This document shows positions 39,609 through 50,706 of a stretch of 64,000 nucleotides of DNA, one piece after another. The notes beneath the pieces were generated by a model. It saw nothing but the letters and a program-made list of their open reading frames with translations, was not told where the DNA came from and did no database searches. Source of the stretch: Rhizobiales bacterium 62-17 (GTDB lineage Bacteria > Pseudomonadota > Alphaproteobacteria > Rhizobiales > Beijerinckiaceae). The stretch is taken from positions 331,629 through 395,628 of the forward strand of contig MKVW01000009.1 of the NCBI GenBank assembly GCA_001898965.1, read 5' to 3'. Position 1 is the first letter of the stretch; the number at the start of each line of letters is the position of its first letter. A program made the translations under genes and the position numbers.

Positions 39609-40010
39609 TCAGTCTTTCTGTATCGCCGATCGACCGGCCTTTCCCCGCAGAAGAAAATTCCTCAGGGCCACGGCGTTATTGTGCAGCTCATCATGCGCGC
39701 CATAGACGAGGGTCACCGTCTGTTTTTTGGCGAGGGCGCGAATGCGCTCAAGTTCTGACGGATGCTGCTGAAGCTCGATCTCGTAACGGTGCTGAAATTC
39801 GGCCCATCGATCGGGATCGTGACCGAACCATTGACGCAGCGCCGTGCTGGGCGCGATGTCCTTGAGCCAGTCGCTCACATCAGCCTTGTCGCGGCTCAAT
39901 CCACGCGGCCAAAGCCGGTCGACGAGAAGACGCGTTCCGTCATCCGAGGCCGCCGGTTCATAGGCACGCTTCACGCGCAGATGGGAGGCGGGAAAAGGCG
40001 GCTTCGTCAC
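39609..40010 (-). CDS. DUF488-family protein
   Basis: 133 residues, with the diagnostic RLLVDRLWPRGLSRDKADVS (27-46) and TLVYGAHDELHNNAVALRNFL near the end. DUF488 proteins are small cytoplasmic proteins often close to stress genes, with unknown activity. GAGGAG precedes the start at 40010. It neighbours other small uncharacterised genes. Confidence 0.85.
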   Translation of the reverse strand: MTKPPFPASHLRVKRAYEPAASDDGTRLLVDRLWPRGLSRDKADVSDWLKDIAPSTALRQWFGHDPDRWAEFQHRYEIELQQHPSELERIRALAKKQTVTLVYGAHDELHNNAVALRNFLLRGKAGRSAIQKD

Positions 40011-40043
40011 GCAAGGCTCCTCATCGTCCTGGCGAGAACAATA

Positions 40044-40238
40044 TCAGTTCATGTTGCGGAAGGCATGGCCGTTGGCTTTGATGCCATCCTGCACGGAGGC
40101 CGGCAACAGATCTCGCGCGAACGTTCCTTCGAAAACCCAATCTTCTTTGTCGGCGAGATCGGGTAGGTCCTCGCCCTTAGGGACATAAAGACCGACCGAG
40201 GGTCTTTTCACATTGAGATAGAGATCGTACTCGTCCAC
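40044..40238 (-). CDS. Hypothetical small protein
   Basis: 64 residues starting at GTG 40238, chosen because GGGGAGGA lies seven bases upstream; an ATG at 40256 would add six residues and overlap that site. Composition is normal and the C-terminus AFRNMN is conserved-looking. Not recognised. A candidate EcfG-like promoter (AACG 40276-40279, 16 bases, GTTGC 40296-40300, read on the minus strand) lies upstream. Confidence 0.6.
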   Translation of the reverse strand: MDEYDLYLNVKRPSVGLYVPKGEDLPDLADKEDWVFEGTFARDLLPASVQDGIKANGHAFRNMN

Positions 40239-40331
40239 GGCCGATCCTCCCCGCATGTCACAGCGTCAAGTATCAAACGCCCGCCGACGACAACGGTTGC
40301 AACAGCCCTACGAACGATCTCATTCCGTGCG

Positions 40332-40586
40332 TCACAGCTTGACTGGACGGCCGGAAGATTCTTCCTCAAGCGTGACAGCGATATCCGCATTCGCCGAGAG
40401 GCGGACTTTGTTGCCTTCGACGCCAGCCACAAAACCCATTTCGATATAATGCGCATGGCCTTCATGACGCCCGAAGCTGTCGCTCTTCTTGAGCTTGATA
40501 CGATGACCGGCGACACCATCGACCGTTCCCACATGGACGCCATCGGCGCCGATGACTTCCATGTCCTTCTTCACCTTGTCATTCAT
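40332..40586 (-). CDS. DUF2171 domain protein
   Basis: 84 residues with a PRC-barrel-like DUF2171 pattern: MEVIGADGVHVGTVDGVAG, then IKLKKSD and HYIEMGFVAGVEGNKVRLS. GAGGAG upstream of ATG 40586 decides the start. Members are often induced by stress. The role is unknown; cytoplasmic. Confidence 0.82.
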   Translation of the reverse strand: MNDKVKKDMEVIGADGVHVGTVDGVAGHRIKLKKSDSFGRHEGHAHYIEMGFVAGVEGNKVRLSANADIAVTLEEESSGRPVKL

Positions 40587-40761
40587 ATCGCTCGCTCCTC
40601 TGCTGAACGCGTTGATGCAACAACCAAGGAAACGCATGATAGGGGCCGATCGATGACATCCTGTCCACCCCTCGTTTGATCGAACTTCGCCACATTGACC
40701 GGTTAGCCCAGTTGGATAGGATCGCGGCGTCATTCTGACAGGACCGCAAACTCGGCTTCAG

Positions 40762-41127
40762 ATGCACTGGATCAGGCACCATATTCAGCAGGCGGGTTGG
40801 CTTGCGTTGATCGCGCTCACGATCAACCTGGGCCTCTCGTTCGGCCATGTGCACGAGATCCCAGGCAGAGTGGCTTATGGCGCTGAAAACGCGTCCTTTC
40901 TTTCTGCCCCGTCGCCGAACGATGGACTGCCGTCAGGCCAGACGGACAACGATCTCTGTCCGATCTGCATGGCGATGTCGGAGATGGCCAATGCCATCAC
41001 CGCGCCGCCGCCGATCCTGTCGGTCGAATTCTCTGTCGTATCAATCGACTATGCCATTACGTCGACGACTGACGTTTGGCCTGCGCATCGCAGCGTCTTC
41101 CACTCGCGCGGCCCCCCGATCGCCTGA
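40762..41127 (+). CDS. DUF2946-family exported protein
   Basis: 121 residues with an N-terminal hydrophobic segment (WLALIALTINLGLSFG, 13-28). His29 and His31 follow, then CPIC (Cys66-Cys69) and the family's C-terminal SRGPP motif. The metal-type residues suggest a copper or other metal link, but function is unproven. It precedes the TonB receptor gene by 140 bases on the same strand, the usual context for DUF2946. Confidence 0.75.
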   Translation: MHWIRHHIQQAGWLALIALTINLGLSFGHVHEIPGRVAYGAENASFLSAPSPNDGLPSGQTDNDLCPICMAMSEMANAITAPPPILSVEFSVVSIDYAITSTTDVWPAHRSVFHSRGPPIA

Positions 41128-41267
41128 CTGACATTGCCGTCTCGATTGCCGAAGCGAAGTGTCGCGAGACATGTCGCTCTGCGATCGATTGAAGGCCGTC
41201 CATCGATGCAAGTGGAGGCGCTTTAGCGCCAACGACTTGCCGTGAACATTCCGGTCAGGACATTCTT

Positions 41268-43748
41268 ATGCACCCTATTGGCTCTCTGCGCTTGAAGCGC
41301 GACCTTCTGCTATCTGTCTCATCCATCATTTGGCTCGCCGCGTCGGGCTTTTCTTCTTTCGCGCAAGAAAGCGCCCCACAGGCGCAGCCCGCCCCCAACT
41401 CCGCACCGCAAGCCGCGCCCTCGGAGCCGGCTCCGGCCGCCGCACCGCCAGCTCAACCCAATCAGGCACAGCCCAATCCGCAGCCGTCCCCGCCGCAGAA
41501 CGCGGCACCTCCCGAGGAACCGCAGCCGGCGGCTGACGAGAAGCCGGCGACCGGCGGCAACGTCTTGCCCGAGACCCGTATCGCGGCGCCCGTGGAACGG
41601 CGGCGGCCGCGCAGGGTTCCGGCAACGCGCATTGTGGCCAGACGATCTTCTTCAACCGCGCAGGTGCGCACGCCGGTGGACCAGGACCTGCCGCCAGCCA
41701 ACGAACGGCCAGTGACGCCGACACCCACCCAGGCACAGGTGGTGGCGCAACGGCACGAGGTCTTCAACACGGCGCTGCGCAACATCTATACGCCCGTCGG
41801 CACCAATCCTTACCGGCTCAGCCAAGAGAATATCGACATCCTGCCGCAGGGCGCCAACACCAGTCTCGACCGCGTGCTGTTGCAGGCGCCCGGCGTGTCG
41901 CAGGATTCGGCGGCCAGCGGCGATCTGCATGTGCGCAACGAGCACGCCAACGTGCAGTATCGCATCAACGGCGTCATGCTGCCCGACAGCGTCGCCGCCT
42001 TCGGGCAGATTCTCGACAGCAATATCATCGGCAATCTGTCGTTGATCACTGGCGCTTTGCCGGCGCAATACGGTCTGCGCACCGCCGGCGTCGTCGACAT
42101 CACGACCAAGCAGAATGCCTTCGACAATTCCGGATCCATCGGCATTTACGGCGGCAGTCGCGGCACCATCTCGCCCAGCGCCGAATATGGCGGCACCGTC
42201 GGCAACACGCAGTATTACGTCTCCGGCCGCTATTTCGGCAGTGACATCGGCCTGGAAAATCCGACGCGCGGCACGTCGGCGATCCACGACCACACCGATC
42301 AAGGCAAGGGCTTTGCTTATGTCTCGACGGTGATCGATCCGACCCTGCGGCTCACCTACATGGGCGGCGTCTCCAACAGTCAGTATCAAATCCCGAACAA
42401 TCCGGGACAGCCGCCGCAATTCCAACCCTTCGGCTTTTCGAACTTCAATTCGGCGCAGTTGAACGAGACGCAGCGCGAGTTCAACCAGTTCAACGTTCTG
42501 GCCCTGCAATATTCCAACAACAACGGGCTCGACGTGCAGGCGGCCTATTTCAATCGTACCAGTGTTCTCCACTTCCAACCGGATGTGCTGGGCGATCTGA
42601 TGTTCAATGGCGTGGCCTCCGACGTCTCCCGCCGCAGCGTCGTCAACGGCATCCAGACCGATCTGTCCTATAAATGGGCCGACGCGCATACCTTGCGCGC
42701 CGGCTTCACCGTCAGCGTCGAACAGACCTCGGTCAGGAATGCCTCGACCGCTCTCATGCTCGACGACCAGGGGCAGCCGACCGGAATGCCGGTCAATATT
42801 TTCGATTCCAGTTCGAAGACCGGCACTCTGTTTGGCGCCTATCTCCAGGACGAATGGAAGATCAACGACAAGTTGACGCTGAATGCCGGGCTGCGCTTCG
42901 ATCAGATGTCGCAATATGTGAATGCCAATCAGCTCAGCCCGCGCGTCAGCCTGACCTATACGCCGGTCGAGGGAACGGTTTTCCACGCCGGCTATGCCCG
43001 CTATTTCACGCCGCCGCAGCAAGTTCTCGCCGCGCCGACCAATCTCGCCTTGGCGCAGAACACGACGCAACAGCCGGAAGTTGGCCTCAACAGTCCGGTT
43101 CTGCCGGAGCGATCGCATTATTTCGATGTCGGCGTCACCCATCGGGTTCTACCGGGCTTCGAGATCGGCGTCGACGCCTATTACAAGATCGCCCGCGATC
43201 TCCTCGACGACGGGCAATTCGGTGCCGCTTACATCCTCACCGCCTTCAACTATGCGCGCGGCGAGAATGTCGGCGTCGAACTGAGTGCGAAATATACCAA
43301 CGGCAATTTCAGCGCCTACAGCAATATCGCGGTTGCGCGGCAGGTTGCCACCAACATCGTGTCCAACCAATTCCTGTTCGGCGCTGACGAGCTGGCTTAT
43401 ATCGCCGGACACTACGTCTATACCGATCATGCGCAGTTCGTTTCGGGCTCGGCCGGTGCCTCCTATTTGTGGAACGGCACGCGCTTCTCGCTCGACCTGA
43501 TCTACGGCAGCGGCCTGCGCAGCGGCTTCGCCAATACCGGCACCCTGCCCTGGTACTCGCAAGTCAATCTCGGCATTTCGCACGATTTCAAATGGCTCAG
43601 CGACGCCAAGCCGGCGACCTTGCGGTTCAACGTCGTGAACCTGTTCGACACGGTCTACCAGATCCGGGACGGATCGGGCATCGGCGTCTTTGCGCCGCAA
43701 TACGGACCGCGCCGCGGATTCTTCGTCAGCCTGACGCAAAAATTTTGA
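41268..43748 (+). CDS. TonB-dependent outer-membrane receptor
   Basis: Outer-membrane active-uptake receptor, 826 residues. Signal peptide (to about residue 32, SFAQ) then a Pro/Ala/Gln-rich stretch of about 55 residues and a basic patch with RRRPRR (near 110). The plug domain follows (about 150-280, DILPQGANTSLDRVLLQAPGVSQDS), then a 22-strand-type barrel ending in the required C-terminal Phe (VSLTQKF). Ligand unknown. It leads receptor-exbB-exbD-tonB with gaps of 12, 5 and -4 bases, so the whole uptake machine is one operon. Confidence 0.9.
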   Translation: MHPIGSLRLKRDLLLSVSSIIWLAASGFSSFAQESAPQAQPAPNSAPQAAPSEPAPAAAPPAQPNQAQPNPQPSPPQNAAPPEEPQPAADEKPATGGNVLPETRIAAPVERRRPRRVPATRIVARRSSSTAQVRTPVDQDLPPANERPVTPTPTQAQVVAQRHEVFNTALRNIYTPVGTNPYRLSQENIDILPQGANTSLDRVLLQAPGVSQDSAASGDLHVRNEHANVQYRINGVMLPDSVAAFGQILDSNIIGNLSLITGALPAQYGLRTAGVVDITTKQNAFDNSGSIGIYGGSRGTISPSAEYGGTVGNTQYYVSGRYFGSDIGLENPTRGTSAIHDHTDQGKGFAYVSTVIDPTLRLTYMGGVSNSQYQIPNNPGQPPQFQPFGFSNFNSAQLNETQREFNQFNVLALQYSNNNGLDVQAAYFNRTSVLHFQPDVLGDLMFNGVASDVSRRSVVNGIQTDLSYKWADAHTLRAGFTVSVEQTSVRNASTALMLDDQGQPTGMPVNIFDSSSKTGTLFGAYLQDEWKINDKLTLNAGLRFDQMSQYVNANQLSPRVSLTYTPVEGTVFHAGYARYFTPPQQVLAAPTNLALAQNTTQQPEVGLNSPVLPERSHYFDVGVTHRVLPGFEIGVDAYYKIARDLLDDGQFGAAYILTAFNYARGENVGVELSAKYTNGNFSAYSNIAVARQVATNIVSNQFLFGADELAYIAGHYVYTDHAQFVSGSAGASYLWNGTRFSLDLIYGSGLRSGFANTGTLPWYSQVNLGISHDFKWLSDAKPATLRFNVVNLFDTVYQIRDGSGIGVFAPQYGPRRGFFVSLTQKF

Positions 43749-43760
43749 TCAGACGATCAC

Positions 43761-44585
<825 letters not shown>

Positions 44586-44590
44586 CGAAC

Positions 44591-45025
44591 ATGGCAGTGC
44601 GCCTTGGCTCCCGCGCGAGCGGCGACGATCTGGAAATCCAGCACGAAATCAACGTGACGCCCTTCATCGACGTCATCCTCGTGCTGCTGATCATTTTCAT
44701 GGTGGCCGCGCCGCTCGCGACCGTCGATGTCGGCGTCAATCTGCCGGCAAGGACCGCGCCGGAACAGCCGCGTCCGGACAAACCGATCTTCGTCACGATC
44801 AAACCGGATCTCACCGTGCTTGTCGGCGAAACGGTGGTGTCGCGCGATGCGCTAGGCAGCCAGCTCGATGCGGTGACGGACGGCCACAAGGACGAAACGA
44901 TTTTCATCCGCGCCGACAAGACGCTCGATTACGGCGGCTTGATGCAGGTGATGAACAGTTTGCGCGACGCCGGCTATCTCAAGCTCGCGCTCGTCGGGCT
45001 GGAAGGATCAGCGGCCAACCCATGA
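44591..45025 (+). CDS. exbD: ExbD energy-transducing subunit
   Basis: 144 residues, one membrane helix with the essential aspartate Asp27 in NVTPFIDVILVLLIIFMV, then a periplasmic domain. Partner of the preceding ExbB. Five bases after exbB. Confidence 0.93.
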   Translation: MAVRLGSRASGDDLEIQHEINVTPFIDVILVLLIIFMVAAPLATVDVGVNLPARTAPEQPRPDKPIFVTIKPDLTVLVGETVVSRDALGSQLDAVTDGHKDETIFIRADKTLDYGGLMQVMNSLRDAGYLKLALVGLEGSAANP

Positions 45026-45783
45026 CCATCCAAACCATGACGCCGTTAGCCTTGCATCAATCACCGCCACAGGCGGTGAGGCGATGGATCGTGGCAGCGG
45101 TGGCGGTCGTGCTGGCGCATGCCGCGATCATCGCCGCGCTCGCGATCTATTCCATGCGCGCGCCCAGCGCGCCCAATATCATACCGGCGATCGCGGTCTC
45201 CCTGGCACCCGTCGAAGCGAGTTCGCCGACGATCCAGGATCAGGACGTGGCGGTCGGGCCGGCCATGCAGCAAGCCGACGCCGTCCCGCAGGAACCGCCG
45301 AAGGACGAGAACAAGCCGGTCGAGGAGCAGGTTCAAACGCCGCCGCAGGAGGCGCAAGCCGCGCTACCACGCGAAGAGCCCAAGGAAACCGAAAAGCCGC
45401 AAGAGACCCCTCAGGTCCCCGTGCCTGAAACCCGCGCGCCACCGAAAACGGAACGGATCGGCCAATTCACCGAGGCCAGTTCAAACGCCTACAACGCTTT
45501 GGTCTTCGGCCACCTGCAACGGTTCAAGCGTTATCCGCAGGAGGCGCACGGGGCGTTTGGAACGGCGGTCGTCCGGTTCGTGCTCGACCGCAACGGCGAC
45601 GTGCTCGACAGCGCGGTGACGAAATCCTCGGGCAATGCCGCACTCGATCATGAAGCGCTGGAGATCCTGCGCCGGTCGAGCCCCTTCCCGCCCTTTCCCG
45701 CCGCCAAGCCCGGCGCGCGCGACACCTATATCGCGCCGGTGAATTTCGCCCGGCCTCAGCCATCGACCCAGAAAGGACGATGA
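45022..45783 (+). CDS. tonB: TonB energy-transduction protein
   Basis: 253 residues: cytoplasmic N-terminus, single membrane helix (VAAVAVVLAHAAIIAALAIYSM region, 28-50), a Pro/Glu/Lys-rich spacer of about 90 residues and a C-terminal TonB domain (HLQRFKRYPQEAHGAFGTAVVRFVLDRNGDVLDSAV). It overlaps exbD by four bases. Dedicated to the receptor in this operon, though it may serve others. Confidence 0.93.
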   Translation: MTIQTMTPLALHQSPPQAVRRWIVAAVAVVLAHAAIIAALAIYSMRAPSAPNIIPAIAVSLAPVEASSPTIQDQDVAVGPAMQQADAVPQEPPKDENKPVEEQVQTPPQEAQAALPREEPKETEKPQETPQVPVPETRAPPKTERIGQFTEASSNAYNALVFGHLQRFKRYPQEAHGAFGTAVVRFVLDRNGDVLDSAVTKSSGNAALDHEALEILRRSSPFPPFPAAKPGARDTYIAPVNFARPQPSTQKGR

Positions 45784-45808
45784 GGGCGCGAGCCAAAAAT
45801 GTGAGGGA

Positions 45809-45885
<77 letters not shown>

Positions 45886-46112
45886 GGATCTGTGATCCAG
45901 CGCGCGTGGTTTACGGCCCGGCTGGCGCACTGTCAACGCAAGACTGACGCCATTCGCATCCGGCAGCGAACTCGCCACAATCCGGCCAAATCAGGCGCCT
46001 CGGGGCCCAAAGCCCCCGTTCACGTCGTGGCTGAACCTCCACCCAAGCCATTCCCCAATGGGAAAAAATGCTCTAAACCGGCGCCAGTGATCCTCTTGCT
46101 GCCGGTGGACGC

Positions 46113-46409
46113 ATGCGTGCGATTCTGGACGTTATCCTGCTTGTCCTCGATCTCTATACGTGGGTGATCGTCATTTCGGCGGTCCTGTCCTGGCTGATCG
46201 CCTTCAATGTGATTAACTATCGCAATGATTTCGTTCGCGCGATCTGGTCAGGCCTGACCGCGATCACCGAGCCTTTGCTGCGGCCGATCCGCAATATCCT
46301 GCCCAATATGGGTGCCGTCGATCTGTCGCCGGTCGTGCTCCTGCTGCTGATCTTCCTGCTGCAGCGGATCATCGCCTATTACATCTATCCCTCGTTCATC
46401 GGCATGTAG
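46113..46409 (+). CDS. YggT-family membrane protein
   Basis: 98 residues, two membrane helices, with the family segments YTWVIVISAVLSWLIAFNVIN and EPLLRPIRNILPNMGAVDLSPVVLLLL. YggT proteins are linked to membrane protein or cell-division integrity and osmotic tolerance in other bacteria. It lies 12 bases before a DUF167 gene, a conserved pairing. Confidence 0.9.
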   Translation: MRAILDVILLVLDLYTWVIVISAVLSWLIAFNVINYRNDFVRAIWSGLTAITEPLLRPIRNILPNMGAVDLSPVVLLLLIFLLQRIIAYYIYPSFIGM

Positions 46410-46421
46410 TTGGGCATGTAA

Positions 46422-46745
46422 TTGGCCGCCCGGCCCTGGACGCTGCGCAGTGGCGAAGTGTGGCTGTCGGTACGGCTGACGCCCAAAGCGGCGCGTGACG
46501 GCATCGATGGCGCCACGACATTGAGCGACGGCTCCAGCGTGGCGAAAATCCGCGTCCGCGCGGTTCCCGAAGATGGCAAGGCGAATGACGCGCTGATTCG
46601 GCTGGTGGCGCAGGCGCTCGATCTGCCGCGCTCGACGCTCAGGCTGCAAAGCGGCGCGACCGCGCGCACCAAGGTGCTCGCGATCTCAGGCGATGTCCAA
46701 GAAATCGATGGGAAGCTGACGGCCGTTTTCGACCGTCAGACATAA
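46422..46745 (+). CDS. DUF167/YggU-family protein
   Basis: 107 residues. The start is TTG 46422: the in-frame codon just upstream is a TAA stop, and later GTG starts would cut into the fold. Typical features are VWLSVRLTPKAARDGIDG and RAVPEDGKANDALIRLVAQAL. Function unknown. Its stop abuts the convergent grxD stop with no gap. Confidence 0.87.
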   Translation: MAARPWTLRSGEVWLSVRLTPKAARDGIDGATTLSDGSSVAKIRVRAVPEDGKANDALIRLVAQALDLPRSTLRLQSGATARTKVLAISGDVQEIDGKLTAVFDRQT

Positions 46746-47087
46746 TCAGGAATTGGCGGCCTCGGAGACCGGCACGCCATTATCCTTGAAATGGGCGGCG
46801 AGTTCGCCAGCCTGGAACATTTCGCGGATGATGTCGCAACCGCCGACGAATTCGCCCTTCACATAGAGCTGCGGAATCGTCGGCCAGTTGGAAAATTCCT
46901 TGATGCCCTGGCGGATGGCTTCATCGTCGAGCACGTTGACGCTGTTGAAGGGCACGCCAAGGTAATCGAGAATCTGCACAACCTGGCTGGAGAAGCCGCA
47001 CATCGGGAACTGCGGCGTGCCTTTCATGAACAGCACGACGTCGTTGTTGGCGACTACCTGGGCAATCTGTTCCTGCACATTGGCCAT
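46746..47087 (-). CDS. grxD: Monothiol glutaredoxin, Grx4 type
   Basis: CGFS glutaredoxin carrying [2Fe-2S] clusters with BolA, 113 residues. Active-site segment [12 protein letters not shown] with Cys30. ATG 47087 has AAAGGA upstream and is preferred over TTG 47093. It follows bolA on the same strand, the pair known to act together in iron-sulfur cluster handling and iron sensing. Confidence 0.94.
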   Translation of the reverse strand: MANVQEQIAQVVANNDVVLFMKGTPQFPMCGFSSQVVQILDYLGVPFNSVNVLDDEAIRQGIKEFSNWPTIPQLYVKGEFVGGCDIIREMFQAGELAAHFKDNGVPVSEAANS

Positions 47088-47173
47088 GGCCAAATCCTTT
47101 CAAGACGGAGGTCAAGGCTCCGCTGTCATCTGCCTATATAGACGCTCCCCGGCGCCCATTCTAGGGTCCAGAC

Positions 47174-47407
47174 CTATTCCGGGGCGCTGGTCTGCAGGGC
47201 CAGGGCATGCAACACCCCGCCCATCTGACCCTTCAGGGCCGCATAGACGATCTGGTGCTGCTGCACCCGGCTCTTGCCCTTGAAAGCGGCCGAAACCACC
47301 GTGGCGGCGTAATGGTCGCCATCCCCGGCCAAATCCTTGATTTCGACCTGGGCATCCGGCAGAGCCTCCCGGATGAGCCGTTCGATCTCGCTCGCCTGCA
47401 TGGCCAT
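47174..47407 (-). CDS. bolA: BolA-family protein
   Basis: 77 residues with the class II-type fold: IERLIREALPDAQVEIKDL, HYAATVVSAAFKGKSRVQQHQIVY and GVLHALALQT. The conserved His in the RVQQHQ stretch is a cluster ligand in BolA-Grx complexes. Lies between purL and grxD, a conserved order in this order of bacteria. Confidence 0.92.
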   Translation of the reverse strand: MAMQASEIERLIREALPDAQVEIKDLAGDGDHYAATVVSAAFKGKSRVQQHQIVYAALKGQMGGVLHALALQTSAPE

Positions 47408-47424
47408 GACTTAAATCCTCCGTC

Positions 47425-49647
47425 TCAGGCTTCCGCCTTGGCGACATAATCGGGCAGCCAGGCCTCGTGCGCCCGCGCCATCGCCCGCACTGAAATCGGC
47501 GCGGCACCCGGCAGGGCCAGCATATTGCCCTCGGTGCGGCCGATGACCGCAAACGGCACGCCGGCGGCGCGCAGGTTCGCTTCCACGTCTTCCAGATCGG
47601 GCGTCTGGCAGGCCAGAAGATACCGCCCCTGGTCCTCGCCGAACAGCCAGCCGGTGAGCGACACGCCCTCGGCCGGATCGGCGATCGTGGCGCCGATGCC
47701 GTAGGGCATGGTCATTTCCGCCAGGCCCAGCGCCAGGCCACCATCGGAGAGATCGTGGCAGGCGGCGACGAGCCCCTTGCCGATCAAGGCGCGCACAGCA
47801 TCGCCGTTGCGACGCTCGGCGGCCAGATCGACCGGCGGCGGTGCGCCTTCGGCATGGCCGCAGACATCTCTGAGATAGATCGACTGGCCGAGCCAGCCCT
47901 TCGTCTCGCCGATGAGCAGAATGGTCTCGCCGATCGAGCGGAAGCCGATGCCAACCGTCTTGGTGACATCAGCGACGACGCCGACACCGCCGATCGAAGG
48001 CGTCGGCAGAATGCCGCGTCCCTGCGTCTCGTTGTAGAGCGAGACATTGCCCGACACGATCGGGAAGTCGAGCGCCCGCGCCGCTTCGCCGATGCCGCGC
48101 ACGCAATGCACGAACTGGCCCATGATCTCGGGCCGTTCCGGATTGCCGAAATTGAGATTGTCGGTGAGCGCGCGGGGCAGCGCGCCCGTGGCGGTGAGAT
48201 TGCGCCAGGCTTCGGCCACCGCCTGCTTGCCGCCTTCGAACGGATCGGCCTCGCAATAACGCTGCGTCACATCGGTGCAAAGCGCCAAACCCTTCGGCCC
48301 GTCGCCCAGGCGGATCACCGCCGCATCGCCGCCCGGCTGCTGCACGGTGTTGCCGAGAATGAGGTGATCGTATTGTTCCCACACCCAGCGCTTCGAGCAC
48401 TGGTCGGGCGACGCCACCAGTTTCAACAGCGCCTGATCGTGCGGCAACGGCGCATTGACCTTGTCCGCATCGATGACAGGCTGTTTCGGCGTTTCCACAT
48501 GCGGCCGGTCATAGAGCGGCGCCTGATCGCCCAATTCCTTGATCGGCAGATCGGCCTTCACTTCGCCCTGGTGCTTGATGACGAAACGCAAGGTGTCGGT
48601 GGTCTTGCCGATCACCGCGAAGTCGAGACCCCATTTGCGGAAGATCGCTTCCGCTTCTTCTTCCTTGGCGGGATCGAGCACCATGAGCATGCGCTCCTGG
48701 CTCTCCGACAGCATCATCTCGTAAGCGGTCATGCCCTCTTCGCGGCACGGCACTTTATCGAGATCGAGTTCGATGCCGAGATCGCCCTTGGCGCCCATCT
48801 CGACCGCAGACGACGTGAGACCCGCCGCGCCCATGTCCTGAATGGCGATGACGCAGCCCTTGGCCATGATTTCGAGCGTCGCTTCGAGCAGCAGCTTTTC
48901 CGAGAACGGATCGCCGACCTGCACGGTGGGGCGCTTCTCGTCGCTCTTGTCGTCGAATTCGGCCGAGGCCATCGTCGCGCCGTGAATGCCGTCGCGCCCG
49001 GTCTTGGAACCGAGATAGACGATGGGGCGTCCGACGCCCGTCGCCTTGGCATAGAAAATCTCATTCGCCTTGGCGATGCCGACAGCCATGGCGTTGACGA
49101 GGATGTTGCCGTCGTAGCGCGTGTCGAAATTCACCGAACCGCCGACCGTCGGCACGCCGAAGGAATTGCCATAGCCGCCGATGCCGGCGACGACGCCTTC
49201 GAGCAGATGGCGGGTCTTGGGATGATCGGGCGAACCGAAGCGCAGCAGGTTCAAACAGGCAACCGGCCGCGCGCCCATGGTGAAGACATCGCGCAGAATG
49301 CCGCCGACACCCGTCGCCGCACCCTGATAGGGCTCGATGAACGAGGGATGGTTGTGGCTTTCCATCTTGAAGATACAGGCATCGCCATCGCCGATGTCGA
49401 TGACGCCAGCGTTTTCGCCCGGACCCTGGATCACCCACGGCGCTTTCGTCGGCAGCGAGCGCAAATGAAGGCGCGACGATTTGTAGGAACAATGCTCGTT
49501 CCACATCGCCGAGAAAATGCCGAGTTCGGTGATGGAAGGCGTGCGCCCGATCAGCGCCAGGATGCGCTCATATTCGTCGGGCTTCAGCCCGTGTTCAGCG
49601 ACAAGGGCCGGTGTGATTTCAGGTTCGTTACGATGCACTGGTTCCAT
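47425..49647 (-). CDS. purL: Phosphoribosylformylglycinamidine synthase, large subunit
   Basis: ATP-dependent fourth step of purine synthesis, working with PurQ (ammonia) and PurS. 740 residues, the size of the small PurL type. Conserved: [49 protein letters not shown] and [13 protein letters not shown] 49647 is taken as start; the frame continues upstream without support. Confidence 0.95.
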   Translation of the reverse strand: MEPVHRNEPEITPALVAEHGLKPDEYERILALIGRTPSITELGIFSAMWNEHCSYKSSRLHLRSLPTKAPWVIQGPGENAGVIDIGDGDACIFKMESHNHPSFIEPYQGAATGVGGILRDVFTMGARPVACLNLLRFGSPDHPKTRHLLEGVVAGIGGYGNSFGVPTVGGSVNFDTRYDGNILVNAMAVGIAKANEIFYAKATGVGRPIVYLGSKTGRDGIHGATMASAEFDDKSDEKRPTVQVGDPFSEKLLLEATLEIMAKGCVIAIQDMGAAGLTSSAVEMGAKGDLGIELDLDKVPCREEGMTAYEMMLSESQERMLMVLDPAKEEEAEAIFRKWGLDFAVIGKTTDTLRFVIKHQGEVKADLPIKELGDQAPLYDRPHVETPKQPVIDADKVNAPLPHDQALLKLVASPDQCSKRWVWEQYDHLILGNTVQQPGGDAAVIRLGDGPKGLALCTDVTQRYCEADPFEGGKQAVAEAWRNLTATGALPRALTDNLNFGNPERPEIMGQFVHCVRGIGEAARALDFPIVSGNVSLYNETQGRGILPTPSIGGVGVVADVTKTVGIGFRSIGETILLIGETKGWLGQSIYLRDVCGHAEGAPPPVDLAAERRNGDAVRALIGKGLVAACHDLSDGGLALGLAEMTMPYGIGATIADPAEGVSLTGWLFGEDQGRYLLACQTPDLEDVEANLRAAGVPFAVIGRTEGNMLALPGAAPISVRAMARAHEAWLPDYVAKAEA

Positions 49648-49683
49648 CCGATTGCGGACCGGGCGTGAGCAAGGCGGCACGCC

Positions 49684-50382
49684 TCATGCGGCGCGCTTGC
49701 CGAACGCGCCAAGACTGTCGAACATGCCGCGGCCGTCGATGCCGCCGATCAGGGAATCGATCAGATTTTCCGGATGCGGCATCATGCCGAGCACGTTGAG
49801 CTTTTCCGAATAAATGCCGGCGATGTCGTTCATCGAACCGTTCGGATTGCCCTTGCCGCCGACATGACCGGCCGCATCGCAATAGCGGAAAGCCACACGG
49901 CCCTCGCCTTCGAGCGTCTGGATCGTGGCGCTGTCGGCAACGTAATTGCCTTCGCCATGGGCGATGCAGACCTTGATGATCTGATGGTGGCCATAGGCAT
50001 TGGTGTAAGCCGTGTCGTGGCGCTCGACGCGCAGATGCTGTTCCTTGCAGATGAACTTCAGATCGCGGTTGCGCATCAGCACGCCAGGCAGGAGGCCGCT
50101 CTCGCACAGGATCTGGAAGCCGTTGCAGATGCCCAGCACCAGACCGCCGCGCGCCGCATGGGCCCGCACCGCGTCCATGATGTTGGCGCGCCCGGCAATG
50201 GCACCGCAGCGCAGATAATCACCATAGCTGAAGCCGCCCGGCACGACGACGAGATCGGTGCCTTGCGGCAGATCGTGTTCGGCGTGCCAGACGATGGTGG
50301 GCTTGACGCCCGACTGCGCCAGCGCGCGCGCCACGTCGTTCTCGCGATTGATGCCCGGAAACAGGAGGACGGCGGCTTTCAT
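49684..50382 (-). CDS. purQ: Phosphoribosylformylglycinamidine synthase, glutaminase subunit
   Basis: Class I glutamine amidotransferase supplying ammonia to PurL, 232 residues. Nucleophile Cys86 in LVLGICNGFQIL, and the FPGINRENDVARAL N-terminus. Catalytic His-Glu is represented by IAHGEGN and MMPHPENL. Nine bases after purS. Confidence 0.95.
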   Translation of the reverse strand: MKAAVLLFPGINRENDVARALAQSGVKPTIVWHAEHDLPQGTDLVVVPGGFSYGDYLRCGAIAGRANIMDAVRAHAARGGLVLGICNGFQILCESGLLPGVLMRNRDLKFICKEQHLRVERHDTAYTNAYGHHQIIKVCIAHGEGNYVADSATIQTLEGEGRVAFRYCDAAGHVGGKGNPNGSMNDIAGIYSEKLNVLGMMPHPENLIDSLIGGIDGRGMFDSLGAFGKRAA

Positions 50383-50391
50383 GCATAAGCC

Positions 50392-50631
50392 TCAGAGAAT
50401 TTCGACGCGATAGTTCTCGACCACGGTATTGGCGAGCAGCTTCTCGCAGGCATTTTTCAATGCCGCTTCAGCACTGGCCTTGTCGACGGAACCGAGCTCG
50501 ATATCGAACACCTTGCCCTGCCGCACGCTGTCGACACCATCGATGCCGAGCGACCGCAACGCACCTTCGATGGCCTTGCCCTGCGGATCGAGAACGCCCG
50601 TCTTCAACGTGACGGTGACACGCGCTTTCAT
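50392..50631 (-). CDS. purS: Phosphoribosylformylglycinamidine synthase, PurS subunit
   Basis: 79-residue scaffold subunit joining PurQ and PurL. RVTVTLKTGVLDPQGKAIEGALRSLG and VRQGKVFDIEL are typical. Confidence 0.94.
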   Translation of the reverse strand: MKARVTVTLKTGVLDPQGKAIEGALRSLGIDGVDSVRQGKVFDIELGSVDKASAEAALKNACEKLLANTVVENYRVEIL

Positions 50632-50706
50632 GCTTTGCTCCAGATCGCGGCCTCCACCGAGAGGGCGAAGGCCGACTTCAGTTCAAATAAGGCGATTGTG
50701 AAACGA

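Noticed and set aside
47755..49668. 637-codon plus-strand frame opposite purL
   Set aside because: Antisense shadow of a clear PurL; no domain.
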